A stretch of DNA of 64,000 bases, from contig NZ_JAHUWT010000003.1 of assembly GCF_019218885.1 (NCBI RefSeq), positions 1,178,001 through 1,242,000 on the forward strand, given 5' to 3'. Shown here in pieces: positions 41,888-50,374 of the stretch. The notes under the pieces were generated by a model, which had not been told where the DNA came from, ran no database searches, and saw only the letters and a program-made list of their open reading frames with translations. The stretch is from Bordetella sp. BOR01 (lineage in GTDB: Bacteria; Pseudomonadota; Gammaproteobacteria; Burkholderiales; Burkholderiaceae_B). The first letter of the stretch is position 1, and the number at the start of each line of letters is the position of its first letter. The translations under genes were made by a program, and so were the position numbers.

Positions 41888-43039
41888 TCAGGCGGGGCCG
41901 ACCCGTTCGTACAAGGGCATGTCGCGGGCCAGGTCGCCGCTGGCGCGCACACGCTGCTTGCGTTGTTCGGCGAACGCCAGCATGCGGTCGATGGGCACCT
42001 TGGCGCGCCGGCCCAATGCCGGGTCCAGCACGATTTCGTTGCGGCCGTGTTCCAGCACGTCGGCCAGGCCGGCCAGCTCGTTCATGGCCATCCACGGGCA
42101 GTGTGCGCAGCTTTTGCAGGTGGCGCTGTTGCCCGCGGTGGGGGCGGCGATGAAGGCCTTGCCCGGCGCCGCGGCGCGCATCTTGTGCAGAATGCCCTGG
42201 TCGGTGGCCACGATGAACTGCCCGGCGTCGAGCTCGCGCGCGGCGTCGATCAGCTGCGTGGTGGAACCCACCACGTCGGCCTGGGCCAATACCGCCTGGG
42301 GCGATTCCGGATGCGCCAGCACCCGGGCCTGCGGATGCTCGGCGCGCAGCAGTTCCAGTTCGGTGCCCTTGAATTCATCGTGCACGATGCAGGCGCCCTG
42401 CCACAGCAGCATGTCGGCGCCGGTCTGGCGTTGCACGTAGTTGCCCAGGTGCCGGTCGGGCGCCCACAGGATACGCTCGCCGCGCGCATGCAGGTCGGCC
42501 ACCACGTCCAGCGCGATCGACGAGGTAACCACCCAGTCGGCGCGTGCCTTGACCGCGGCGCTGGTGTTGGCGTAGACCACCACCGTGCGGTCGGGGTGGG
42601 CATCGCACCAGGCGGCGAAGTCGTCATCGGGACAGCCCAGGTCCAGCGAGCACGTGGCTTGCAGGTCGGGCATCAGGATGCGCTTCGACGGGCTGAGGAT
42701 CTTGGCGGTTTCGCCCATGAACCGCACGCCGGCCACGACCAGTGTCCGGGCGGGGTGGTCGCGGCCGAAGCGGGCCATCTCCAGCGAGTCGCCCACGCAG
42801 CCGCCGGTGGCCTCGGCCAGCTCTTGCAGATCGGCATCGACGTAGTAGTGGGCCACCAGCACGGCGCGTTCGCGCGCCAGCAGGTCGCGGATATGCGCGA
42901 TGACAGCGGCCCTGCGGGTGGCCGGCAGGGGCTGGGGTACACGGGCCCAGGCTTGCCCGACCGAAGTGGGGCAATGGGATGCCTGGATGGGCGTGGCAGG
43001 CAGATCGAATTCAACCGGCCGGGTGGCGGGCGTTTCCAT
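41888..43039 (-). CDS. nadA: Quinolinate synthase A
   Basis: 383 aa. It condenses iminoaspartate with dihydroxyacetone phosphate to quinolinate using a [4Fe-4S] cluster. Signatures: [30 protein letters not shown], the three cluster cysteines in [21 protein letters not shown] and the C-terminal [15 protein letters not shown] region. It opens the nadA-nadB operon, and two palindromes upstream (43082-43148) are likely operators of an NAD-sensing repressor. Confidence 0.95.
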   Translation of the reverse strand: METPATRPVEFDLPATPIQASHCPTSVGQAWARVPQPLPATRRAAVIAHIRDLLARERAVLVAHYYVDADLQELAEATGGCVGDSLEMARFGRDHPARTLVVAGVRFMGETAKILSPSKRILMPDLQATCSLDLGCPDDDFAAWCDAHPDRTVVVYANTSAAVKARADWVVTSSIALDVVADLHARGERILWAPDRHLGNYVQRQTGADMLLWQGACIVHDEFKGTELELLRAEHPQARVLAHPESPQAVLAQADVVGSTTQLIDAARELDAGQFIVATDQGILHKMRAAAPGKAFIAAPTAGNSATCKSCAHCPWMAMNELAGLADVLEHGRNEIVLDPALGRRAKVPIDRMLAFAEQRKQRVRASGDLARDMPLYERVGPA

Positions 43040-43081
43040 GCTTGAGGTCTCCAGGGCGGTGGTCCGGTAGGCCGCCCATTT

Positions 43082-43098
43082 ATGCTCATATAGAGCAT
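43082..43098. promoter_or_regulatory. nad operator-like palindrome 1
   Basis: ATGCT-N7-AGCAT, extended by matching C/G next to the arms, lies 42 nt upstream of nadA. The same arms and spacing recur at 43128-43148, centre to centre 48 nt. In Bordetella the NudIX-related repressor NadQ is known to control nadABC; this pair is a good candidate for its site. Confidence 0.6.
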
Positions 43099-43127
43099 TT
43101 ATAGATCAAAAAAAGAGGCGTGCGTAT

Positions 43128-43148
43128 TTATGCTACGTCTGAGCATAA
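43128..43148. promoter_or_regulatory. nad operator-like palindrome 2
   Basis: TTATGCT (43128-43134) and AGCATAA (43142-43148) are perfect 7-nt arms around 7 nt. It shares the ATGCT-N7-AGCAT core with palindrome 1 and lies between nadA and the end of the next LysR gene. Two sites about 4.6 helical turns apart suggest cooperative binding or flanking of the promoter. Confidence 0.6.
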
Positions 43149-43189
43149 GTGAGTGTCAAGCCCCAGCATGCCGGCGGCCAGGCAGCGCT

Positions 43190-44068
43190 TCAGGCCGGCC
43201 AGGCTCGTACCGAATCCACGAAGCGCTGGGCGGCGGGCGCCAGTGTGCCGCGCCAACCGAGCGCGAAGGGCAACACCGGCCCGGCGGGGCGCAGCGGGCG
43301 ATACGCGACATCCGGCCGCGGCAGCCGCGCGATGCCGGCGGTGACCAGCCCCATGCCGATGCCGGCTGATACCAGCGCGGCCAGCGAGGTCATGGGCGTG
43401 ACCTCTTGCACGATGTGCGGGCTGATGCCGGCGTCGTGGAACATCGCGATGACGCGGTCGTAGATACTGGGGCCCACGCCGCGCGGCGCAATCAGGAAAG
43501 GTTCGCCGGCCAGGTCGCGCACGGCCACGGTCTTGCGGCGCGCCAGGCGATGCGTGGTTGGCAACGCCAGCACCAGGCGTTCGCCGGGCAGGCTGGCCGT
43601 CGACAGGCCCGGGGTGTACAGCGGTGGGTGCAGTACCGCCACGTCCAGCGCATCGGCTGCCAGTGCGTTTTCCAGCGAAGGCGAGTTCATCTCGGCCAGT
43701 TCGACATGCACGTCGGGATAGCGGGCGCGGAATTCACGTACGCAGTGCGGCACCATGCCGTACGTTGCCAGCAGCGTGAATCCGATACGCAGCAGCCCCG
43801 TTTCACCCTGCGCGGCGCGGCGCGCCTGTTCTTTGCCCGCCGAGATCCGGGCCAGGGCGGCGCGCGCATGCGGCAACAGGGCCGCGCCGGCCGCCGTCAA
43901 GGCCACGTGGCGGCGGTCGCGCACGAACAGCGCAGTGCCGATCTCGTCTTCCAGGTTCTGGATGCGGGCGCTCAGCGCCGGTTGTGTCAGGTGCAACTGC
44001 TGTGCGGCGCCGCGGAAGTTGAGCGTGTCGGCGACGGTGATGAAGCAGGCCAGGCTGCGCATGTCCAT
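43190..44068 (-). CDS. LysR-family transcriptional regulator
   Basis: 292 aa. The winged helix is at the N-terminus (SLACFITVADTLNFRGAAQQLHLTQPALSARIQNLEDEIG) and the effector domain from LLRIGFTLLATYGMVPHCVREF. ATGs at 44068 and 44062 are both possible. It is divergent from the exported beta-propeller gene, with a perfect TGATCAGG palindrome at 44090-44108 between them. It likely controls that gene and itself. Confidence 0.88.
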   Translation of the reverse strand: MDMRSLACFITVADTLNFRGAAQQLHLTQPALSARIQNLEDEIGTALFVRDRRHVALTAAGAALLPHARAALARISAGKEQARRAAQGETGLLRIGFTLLATYGMVPHCVREFRARYPDVHVELAEMNSPSLENALAADALDVAVLHPPLYTPGLSTASLPGERLVLALPTTHRLARRKTVAVRDLAGEPFLIAPRGVGPSIYDRVIAMFHDAGISPHIVQEVTPMTSLAALVSAGIGMGLVTAGIARLPRPDVAYRPLRPAGPVLPFALGWRGTLAPAAQRFVDSVRAWPA

Positions 44069-44089
44069 GGTGAAAGGCCGGTATGAGGC

Positions 44090-44108
44090 TGATCAGGAAA
44101 CCTGATCA
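44090..44108. promoter_or_regulatory. LysR operator-like palindrome
   Basis: TGATCAGG-AAA-CCTGATCA is perfect; its left edge is 21 nt from the LysR start. A further TGATCAGG half-site is at 44135-44142. One full and one partial site in a divergent gap is the usual layout of LysR recognition and activation sites. Confidence 0.6.
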
Positions 44109-44211
44109 CAGGCCGGTAATTTTCGATTGGACGGTGATCAGGCATTTGTTCGATCATGCCATCGGCGTGAGCATCGGACAACGCTGCGCGCCATCTTCAC
44201 GGGGATCCATC

Positions 44212-45534
44212 ATGCAATCACGTTACTTGCTGTGTGCGGCCTGGTTGCCGCTGGCCGCCTGGGCCGCGCCTTTGCCCCCCTGGGCCGCCGATATCGATGC
44301 CGGCACACTGGCCGTTATCGCCGACGGCGACTTTGTTGCGCAAACCTACGCCACCGGCCGCCTGGCGCCGGTTGACGCGGGCTGGCAGGACACGTTGGCG
44401 GTCTGGACGCGCCGCAACGGCGCCTGGACGCACGGCCGCATCCCGGTATCGAACTCGGTGACGGCGGCGCCCGAGATCCTGGCCCTGGCGCCCGGGGGCG
44501 CCACTGCCTTCGTGGTCGAACGCCTGGGAATGCGCCAGGGCGATGCGCAGACCGTGCGCGACCTGCCGGCAGGCAGCCGCCTGTTCGCGGTGGACCTGGG
44601 CGCGCCGCAGGCGCCGCGCATCGCCGCCACCCTGGATGTCGGGCCCTTGCCGGAAGCGTTGTCCGTCAGCGCCGATGGCCGTCGCGTCGCCGTGGTGGCC
44701 AATTCGCCGGACGACAGCCTGCTTACCCTGGCGCGCTACGAGCAGGGCCGGTTCGATGGCGTGCAACGCTTCACGCTGCGCGAACTGGGCGTCGAGGTCA
44801 CCAGCACCGCCCCGCGGGCGGGGCTTACGGCCACCAATGTGCACTGGCATCCCTCGGGCCGGTATCTGGCGGTCAACCTGAACACGCTGAATCGTGTCGC
44901 GTTTTTCCAGGTGGACGAGGCTGGCGATGGCGCGCTGGCGCTGCGTCCATGGGGCGAACCTGTCGTGGTGGGCACCGATCCGTTCGTGGGCCGGTTCACG
45001 CCAGATGGCCGCTACTATCTGGCCGCCAACTGGGGGCGCGATTTCAGCGCCACGACGCTGGATGGCCGCGTGCCCGCCCGGCCGTCGTCGATCAGCGTCA
45101 TCCGCCTGGCCGATGGCGATGGCACGCGGCATGCGCAGGTGGGCCGCACACAGACCGACGAGTCTTCCGAGGGCTTGGCCGTCAGCCCGGATGGCGGGCT
45201 GGTGGCCACGGTGAACATGCGCGGCACGCCGTTCCCGCCGGACAGCCCACGGTTTGCGCGCCAAGCCAGCGTGTCGTTGCTGACGCTCGATGCCTCTACC
45301 GGGAATTTGTCCAAGGTGGCGGATTATGCGTTCGAGGGCGTGCTGCCCGAGGGCGCCACCTTCGATGCCTCGGGCAACTATTTGCTGGTCACGGTGTTCC
45401 AGTATCACGCCGGCGGGCCGGCAGGGGGCGGGCTGGAAGTATTCCGCGTCGTGCGCGACGGTACGCCTGCACTGCGGCACGTGGGGCGCCTGCCGATGCC
45501 GCATGGCACCCATCACGTCGCGGTGGCGCGCTAG
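44212..45534 (+). CDS. Exported beta-propeller protein of unknown function
   Basis: 440 aa from the ATG at 44212, after a GGGGAT region. A signal peptide ends at LAAWAAPLPPWAA. The rest is made of beta-propeller blades of the YVTN/lactonase-like kind: EALSVSADGRRVAVVANSPDDSLLTL, NVHWHPSGRYLAVNLNTLNRVAFFQVD, VGRFTPDGRYYLAANWG, EGLAVSPDGGLVATVNMRG, EGATFDASGNYLLVTVFQYH. No catalytic residues can be named. It is divergent from a LysR gene and 96 nt before an amino-acid binding protein gene. A periplasmic lactonase or binding role are the options. Confidence 0.75.
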   Translation: MQSRYLLCAAWLPLAAWAAPLPPWAADIDAGTLAVIADGDFVAQTYATGRLAPVDAGWQDTLAVWTRRNGAWTHGRIPVSNSVTAAPEILALAPGGATAFVVERLGMRQGDAQTVRDLPAGSRLFAVDLGAPQAPRIAATLDVGPLPEALSVSADGRRVAVVANSPDDSLLTLARYEQGRFDGVQRFTLRELGVEVTSTAPRAGLTATNVHWHPSGRYLAVNLNTLNRVAFFQVDEAGDGALALRPWGEPVVVGTDPFVGRFTPDGRYYLAANWGRDFSATTLDGRVPARPSSISVIRLADGDGTRHAQVGRTQTDESSEGLAVSPDGGLVATVNMRGTPFPPDSPRFARQASVSLLTLDASTGNLSKVADYAFEGVLPEGATFDASGNYLLVTVFQYHAGGPAGGGLEVFRVVRDGTPALRHVGRLPMPHGTHHVAVAR

Positions 45535-45630
45535 GGTCTGCGGCAGGCTGCAATCCCGCGAAAAAGTAGGACAATGGCCCAGGCATTTCCGCGTTCACCA
45601 ACGGCGCAAGCCATGACCTGGAGCACGAAG

Positions 45631-46389
45631 ATGATTAGAAGAATGCAGTTTGCCCTGGCCGCCGCAGCGGTATCGCTGTCGGCCGTGGGCATGCCCGCGG
45701 CCGCGCAGACCGTGATGAAGGTGGGTACCGAGACGAACGGCGTGCCGTTTTCGTTCCTGGACCCGGCCACCCACCAGATGCAGGGGTTCATGGTCGACCT
45801 GATCCAGGCCGTGGGCAAGCATGCCGGCTTCACGCCGGCTGTCGAGGCCATGGATTTCTCGGCGCTGATCTCGTCGCTGACGTCCCAGAAAATCGACATC
45901 ATTGCCTCGGCCATGTACATCACTGACAAGCGCCGCCAGGTCATCGACTTCACCAAGCCTGTCTATACCTATGGCGAAGGCATGATCGTGCCTGCCACCG
46001 ACAAGACCGACTACGACTCCTACCAGGCTTTCAAGGGCCGCGTGGTGGGGGCGCAGGTCGGCACGGTATACGGCGAATCGCTCAAGAACACGGGCCTGTT
46101 CAAAGAGGTGAAGATCTACGACACCATTCCGGACATCATCCGCGATGTGAATGCCGGGCGCATCGACGCCGGTATTGCCGATTACCCCACGCTTTCCTAC
46201 TATCTGGGCCTGGGCCAGTTTCCGCGTACGCGCCTGGTGCAAAGCTACAAGGCCTCGCTGCCCGGCTCGATCGGCCTGGGGCTGCGGCAGGGCGAAGACG
46301 CGCTGAAGCAGAAGCTGCAGGCTGCGCTGGACGAAATCAAGCGCAACGGCGAACTCGATGCGCTGCTCAAGAAGTGGAAGCTGGTGTAA
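45631..46389 (+). CDS. ABC transporter periplasmic binding protein, amino-acid type
   Basis: 252 aa from MIRRMQFALAAAAVSLSAV at 45631 (GGAG seven nt before); signal peptide ends at PAAAQT. Family 3 solute-binding features: GTETNGVPFSFLDPATHQMQGFMVDLIQAVGK, SLTSQKIDIIASAMYITDKRRQVIDFT and VGAQVGTVYGESLK. No permease or ATPase gene is adjacent, so it must work with a transporter encoded elsewhere or as a sensor. A GhrA-like reductase gene follows by 67 nt. Confidence 0.88.
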   Translation: MIRRMQFALAAAAVSLSAVGMPAAAQTVMKVGTETNGVPFSFLDPATHQMQGFMVDLIQAVGKHAGFTPAVEAMDFSALISSLTSQKIDIIASAMYITDKRRQVIDFTKPVYTYGEGMIVPATDKTDYDSYQAFKGRVVGAQVGTVYGESLKNTGLFKEVKIYDTIPDIIRDVNAGRIDAGIADYPTLSYYLGLGQFPRTRLVQSYKASLPGSIGLGLRQGEDALKQKLQAALDEIKRNGELDALLKKWKLV

Positions 46390-46456
46390 CGCGCGGGGGG
46401 CATGGACGCAAGTCCACGCCCCGGCTCGGCAACTGAACAAGGAACATCCGGTAGTC

Positions 46457-47395
46457 ATGCGGCTGGTGATCAACTCCGGGGGGCCGCAGGGCCTGCCCGA
46501 ATGGCGCAAGTATTTCGGCGAGTTTGCGCCTGCACTGGAAATCTGCGGCCGCCACGAACCGCTGGCCGATCCCGGCCAGATCGGCTATGCCCTGGTATGG
46601 GAACCCGACCCCGGCTGGCTGGCGTCATTGCCCAACCTGAAGCTGATCATCAGTTCGGGGGCCGGCGTAGACCACATCCTGGCCGATCCGCAGCGGCCCG
46701 TCCACGTGCCCATTGCACGGCTGGTGACCCAGGAAACCGCGGGCGAGATGAGCGAGTTCGTATTGGCGGCGGCGCTGGCCATCACCAAGGACCTCAAGCG
46801 CTTTGCCAATGACCAGGCAATCGGCCGCTGGGATACGCCCGAAGTGCCGCGCATGATGCGCGACATGCGCGTCGGCGTCATGGGGCTGGGATACCTGGGC
46901 GCGGCCACGGCCACGCTGCTGGCGCGCACCGGTTTTCCCACCGCCGGCTGGTCGCGTTCGCCGGCGCGACTGCCGGGTGTGGAAAGCTACGCCGGGCCGC
47001 AGCGATTGGCCGCGTTCCTGGCGCGCACCGACATCCTGGTATGCCTGCTACCCGGCACCGACGCCACGCGCGGCATCCTGGGCGCCGAGACATTCGCGCA
47101 ATTGCCGCGCGGCGCGGCGCTGATCAGCGTGGGGCGCGGCTCGCACATGGTAGAGCCCGACCTGCTGGCGGCGCTGGGCAGCGGCCAGTTGTCGCAAGCG
47201 GTGCTGGATGTCTTCGACATCGAACCCCTGCCGGCCGATTCGCCGCTGTGGCGGCACCCGGGCGTCATGGTGACGCCGCATTGCGCCGCCACGCCCACCC
47301 GCCGCGAGCGCGCCCGCTATGTGGCCGAACTGATCCGCCGCTGCGAGGCCGGCGAGGCCTTGCCCAACCTGTACGACCCGGCCAAGGGCTACTGA
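46457..47395 (+). CDS. ghrA: Glyoxylate/hydroxypyruvate reductase A-like dehydrogenase
   Basis: 312 aa from the ATG at 46457, exactly the length of E. coli GhrA. NAD(P) site GVMGLGYLGAATATLLARTG; catalytic Arg in ISVGRGSHM, Glu in DIEPLPADSPLW, and His in VTPHCAATPTRRE. It reduces glyoxylate, hydroxypyruvate or another 2-oxo acid. The N-terminal VWEPDPGWLASLPNLKLIISSGAGVDHI is characteristic of the GhrA group. It ends 61 nt before the convergent TRAP permease gene. Confidence 0.85.
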   Translation: MRLVINSGGPQGLPEWRKYFGEFAPALEICGRHEPLADPGQIGYALVWEPDPGWLASLPNLKLIISSGAGVDHILADPQRPVHVPIARLVTQETAGEMSEFVLAAALAITKDLKRFANDQAIGRWDTPEVPRMMRDMRVGVMGLGYLGAATATLLARTGFPTAGWSRSPARLPGVESYAGPQRLAAFLARTDILVCLLPGTDATRGILGAETFAQLPRGAALISVGRGSHMVEPDLLAALGSGQLSQAVLDVFDIEPLPADSPLWRHPGVMVTPHCAATPTRRERARYVAELIRRCEAGEALPNLYDPAKGY

Positions 47396-47456
47396 GGCGA
47401 TCGGGGCAGCCAGCGCGCCAGCCAGAAACGGGTTGCCCTGCGGCCCGGCAATGGCG

Positions 47457-48749
47457 CTAGCTGACAAACCGGGGCAAAAACAGCGATATCGCCGGAAACA
47501 GGATCAGCACGGTCAGGCGCCCGATATCGCTTACCACGAACGGCATCACGCCGCGGAATATCGTTTGCGTGCTGACGCCGGGCAGCAGGCCGCGCAGCAC
47601 GAACACGTTCATGCCGAACGGGGGGGTGATAAAGCTGATCTCGGTTACCACGACCACGATGATGCCGAACCAGATCAAATCGAATCCCAGGCTTTGCACC
47701 AGCGGATAGAACACCGGTACGGTCAGCAGAATCATCGACATGCTTTCCAGTACGCAGCCCAGCACGATGTAGATGCCGCAAATGGCGAAGATCACCGCCA
47801 GCGGGCTCAGGTGATAGTGCTGCACCAGCTCGAGCAGGTCGCTCGGCAGCGAGGTGAAGTTGATGAAGTTGGCCAGCATCAGCGCACCGATCATCACCAG
47901 GAATATCATGCCGGTGGTCTTGGCCGATTCCACTACCACCTCGACGAAGGTGCGCCAGTTCATGGTGCGTCGGCAGCACGCGAAGACAAAGCCCAGGAAG
48001 GCGCCGATACCGGCCGCTTCCGCGGGGGTGAATACGCCGGCATAGATGCCGCCCATCAGCATGGCGATCAGTGCCAGCACCCCCCACACCTGGCCCAGCG
48101 CGTGGCGGATTTGCGGCCACGTACTGCGCTGGCCTGCCGGCCCGGCGCCGGGGTCGCGGTGCACCACCCAGGCCACGGCACCCATGTAGCAGGCGATGGC
48201 CAGCAGGCCGGGCAGCACGCCAGCGGCGAACATCTTGCCGATGCTTTGTTCTGTCAGCAGGCAGTACACCACCATGATGATGGACGGGGGAATCAAGATC
48301 CCCAGCGTGCCGCCTGCCGCGATCGAGCCGGCAGCCAGTTTCTCGCTATAGCCGATGCGGCGCATTTCCGGGTAGGCCACTTTGGCCATGGTCGCGGCGG
48401 TGGCCAGGCTAGAGCCGCAAATCGCGCCGAAGCCGCCGCAGGCAACGATGGTGGACATGGCCAGCCCCCCTCGGCGATGCCCCAGCATGGCGTGCGCGGC
48501 CGCATAGAGTTCGCGCGACATGCGCGACTGGGTCACGAAGTTGCCCATCAGGATGAACAGCGGCAGTACGGACAGCAGATACTGGAACCCGCTTTCATAG
48601 ATGACCGACCCCGCGCTGGCATAAGCGGCATTCCAGTTGCGCAGCAGCCCCAGGCCGATGAACCCGACCAGCGCCATGGCGAACGCCACGGGTACGCGCA
48701 GGAACACCAGCGTCAGCATGACGCCCAGGGCAATCAGTGATTCGGTCAT
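47457..48749 (-). CDS. dctM: TRAP transporter large permease (DctM)
   Basis: 430 aa with about twelve membrane segments. FLRVPVAFAMALVGFIGLGLL, LPLFILMGNFVTQS, FGAICGSSLATAATMAKVAYPEM and GGTLGILIPPSIIMVVYC are DctM signatures, and EISFITPPFGMNVFVL is near the end. It is the Na+-coupled channel subunit for the substrate held by the DctP protein. The start overlaps the dctQ stop by 4 nt (ATGA). It ends the seven-gene acid-sugar operon. Confidence 0.92.
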   Translation of the reverse strand: MTESLIALGVMLTLVFLRVPVAFAMALVGFIGLGLLRNWNAAYASAGSVIYESGFQYLLSVLPLFILMGNFVTQSRMSRELYAAAHAMLGHRRGGLAMSTIVACGGFGAICGSSLATAATMAKVAYPEMRRIGYSEKLAAGSIAAGGTLGILIPPSIIMVVYCLLTEQSIGKMFAAGVLPGLLAIACYMGAVAWVVHRDPGAGPAGQRSTWPQIRHALGQVWGVLALIAMLMGGIYAGVFTPAEAAGIGAFLGFVFACCRRTMNWRTFVEVVVESAKTTGMIFLVMIGALMLANFINFTSLPSDLLELVQHYHLSPLAVIFAICGIYIVLGCVLESMSMILLTVPVFYPLVQSLGFDLIWFGIIVVVVTEISFITPPFGMNVFVLRGLLPGVSTQTIFRGVMPFVVSDIGRLTVLILFPAISLFLPRFVS

Positions 48750-49231
48750 GGCGTATGGCTTCCTGTGGCGGGTCCGGCGTGGAAGAAATTGGCCGCCTGG
48801 CAGACGGCATCCAGGGCAAGCATGACCGCCATGAAGTAGACGAACGGGGCGAGCGGAATACCGAGCATGGCGGTGATGTCGCCGTATTCGGCGGTGCTTT
48901 CCGCCTTGGCCCACGTTACCCAGGCCAGGAAGCCGCTGACCGCCGTGGCGATCAACGCGCCGAATCGGTCTTGCAGGCGCACCGCGCGGGCCGAGAACAA
49001 ATGGCTGAACCCGTCCACGGTGATGTGGCCGCGCGCGCGGGTCATCAGGGGAATGCTGGAGAAGATCACCGCGATCATCATCAGTTCTACCAACTCCACC
49101 GATCCGATGATGGGGCGATTCAACAGATAGCGGCCTGCCGCGTCGATCACGGTAAGCAAGCTCATGCCGCACAGGCTGGCCACCGCGATGGCCTTCAGCG
49201 CCGTCATGACGGCGCAATTCAGGTATTTCAT
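48746..49231 (-). CDS. dctQ: TRAP transporter small permease (DctQ)
   Basis: 161 aa from the ATG at 49231, four membrane segments. DAAGRYLLNRPIIGSVELVELMMIAVIFSSIPLM and GHITVDGFSHLF are the DctQ pattern (GSxEL and the glycine-histidine turn). It forms the membrane complex with DctM and lies 73 nt after dctP. Confidence 0.9.
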   Translation of the reverse strand: MKYLNCAVMTALKAIAVASLCGMSLLTVIDAAGRYLLNRPIIGSVELVELMMIAVIFSSIPLMTRARGHITVDGFSHLFSARAVRLQDRFGALIATAVSGFLAWVTWAKAESTAEYGDITAMLGIPLAPFVYFMAVMLALDAVCQAANFFHAGPATGSHTP

Positions 49232-49304
49232 GGTGTTCTCGCAGTAACGGACCCCGGCCATCCGGGTTGGCCGGCCGGGGCCGGCCGAACCTGCCTGGCC
49301 ACGG

Positions 49305-50330
49305 TCATTGGCCGTCGAGCTGCTTGATCTCGGCGCGGAACGAGGCCAGCGCCGCCGGGCCGTCTATGTTCTTGGCGGCGGCGGCGTCCAGCCAGGCTTT
49401 CTCGAACCCTTGCGTGCGTTCCCGCACGGCCGCCACCAAGGCATCGTCGGCTTTCACGAGCTGTATGGTGTCGCCGGCCAGTACCTTGTGGGCCTCGGCG
49501 TCGTGCTTGTCCCATGCCTTGCCGGCCAGCTCGGCAAGATGGCGGCCCGACAGCTTCAGCAGGGTTGCCTGGTCTTTCTTGGACAGGCGCGCGAAGGCGT
49601 CGCGATTCATGATCACGGCGTGAGTGTCGGAATACAGCCCGCCCGGGAAGACCGTGGCATGCTTGATGATGCCGTCCAGCTTGAAAGAGACCAGGGATTC
49701 GGCCGGGAAGAACACGCCGTCGACGACGCCTGTGCTCAGCAGTTCATACGATTCGGGAGCCGGCTTGGCGATTGGACTGGCACCGACCGCCTGGGCGACG
49801 TCGGCCGCCATGCCGCCGCCCACGCGGATCTTCAGCCCCCGGAAGTCGTCGATGCTGGTAATGGGTTTGTTGGTCGTGAATGCGATGCCGGGCCCGTGGG
49901 CATAGATGCCCAGCAACCGTACGCCTTTGTGCTCGTCTGCTCCCAGCAGATATTTCTCGTAGGTATCCCATGCCGCGACCGAGCGTGATACCGCTGTGTT
50001 GCCCGAGAACGGCATCACGGCAAACTTGGTCAACTGGAACCGGCCCGGGTAGTAGGCGTGCGATACGAACGAAATGTCCACCAGGCCGTCGCGTACCGCA
50101 TCGAAATGGCCCGCCGGGTTGGTGACCGCCTTGGGTAGCAGGCGCAGCGTGACGCGGCCTTCGGTGGCCTGTTCGATCTCTTTTCCCCAGGGCACGATGA
50201 AATCGGCGATCACGGCGTGGGTGGGGGGTAGCCAGCTCGATACGGTCAGCTCTACCTTCTGGGCCTGGACGGCCAGCGGGGCGGCCAGCGCCGCGCCGGC
50301 GGTCAAGATGATGGCCAGGGATTTGATCAT
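49305..50330 (-). CDS. dctP: TRAP transporter periplasmic receptor (DctP)
   Basis: 341 aa from the ATG at 50330 with GGAGACACC in front. Signal peptide ends at PLAVQAQ. DctP family features: LTVSSWLPPTHAVIADFIVPWGKEIEQATEGRV, DAVRDGLVDISFVSHAYYPGRF, and the carboxylate-clamp region DDFRGLKIRVGGGMAADVAQAVGASP. It binds an organic or sugar acid. The neighbouring DenD- and LtnD-like dehydrogenases suggest a C4 sugar acid such as erythronate or threonate. Confidence 0.9.
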   Translation of the reverse strand: MIKSLAIILTAGAALAAPLAVQAQKVELTVSSWLPPTHAVIADFIVPWGKEIEQATEGRVTLRLLPKAVTNPAGHFDAVRDGLVDISFVSHAYYPGRFQLTKFAVMPFSGNTAVSRSVAAWDTYEKYLLGADEHKGVRLLGIYAHGPGIAFTTNKPITSIDDFRGLKIRVGGGMAADVAQAVGASPIAKPAPESYELLSTGVVDGVFFPAESLVSFKLDGIIKHATVFPGGLYSDTHAVIMNRDAFARLSKKDQATLLKLSGRHLAELAGKAWDKHDAEAHKVLAGDTIQLVKADDALVAAVRERTQGFEKAWLDAAAAKNIDGPAALASFRAEIKQLDGQ

Positions 50331-50374
50331 GGTGTCTCCTCGGTATGGTCTCGGTTTTATGCTTCGGGCTGGGG

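Noticed and set aside
40296-42095. Apparent 599-residue NadB
   Set aside because: The first 74 codons overlap nadA in another frame; NadB starts at MTYDVLIVG, the FAD motif.
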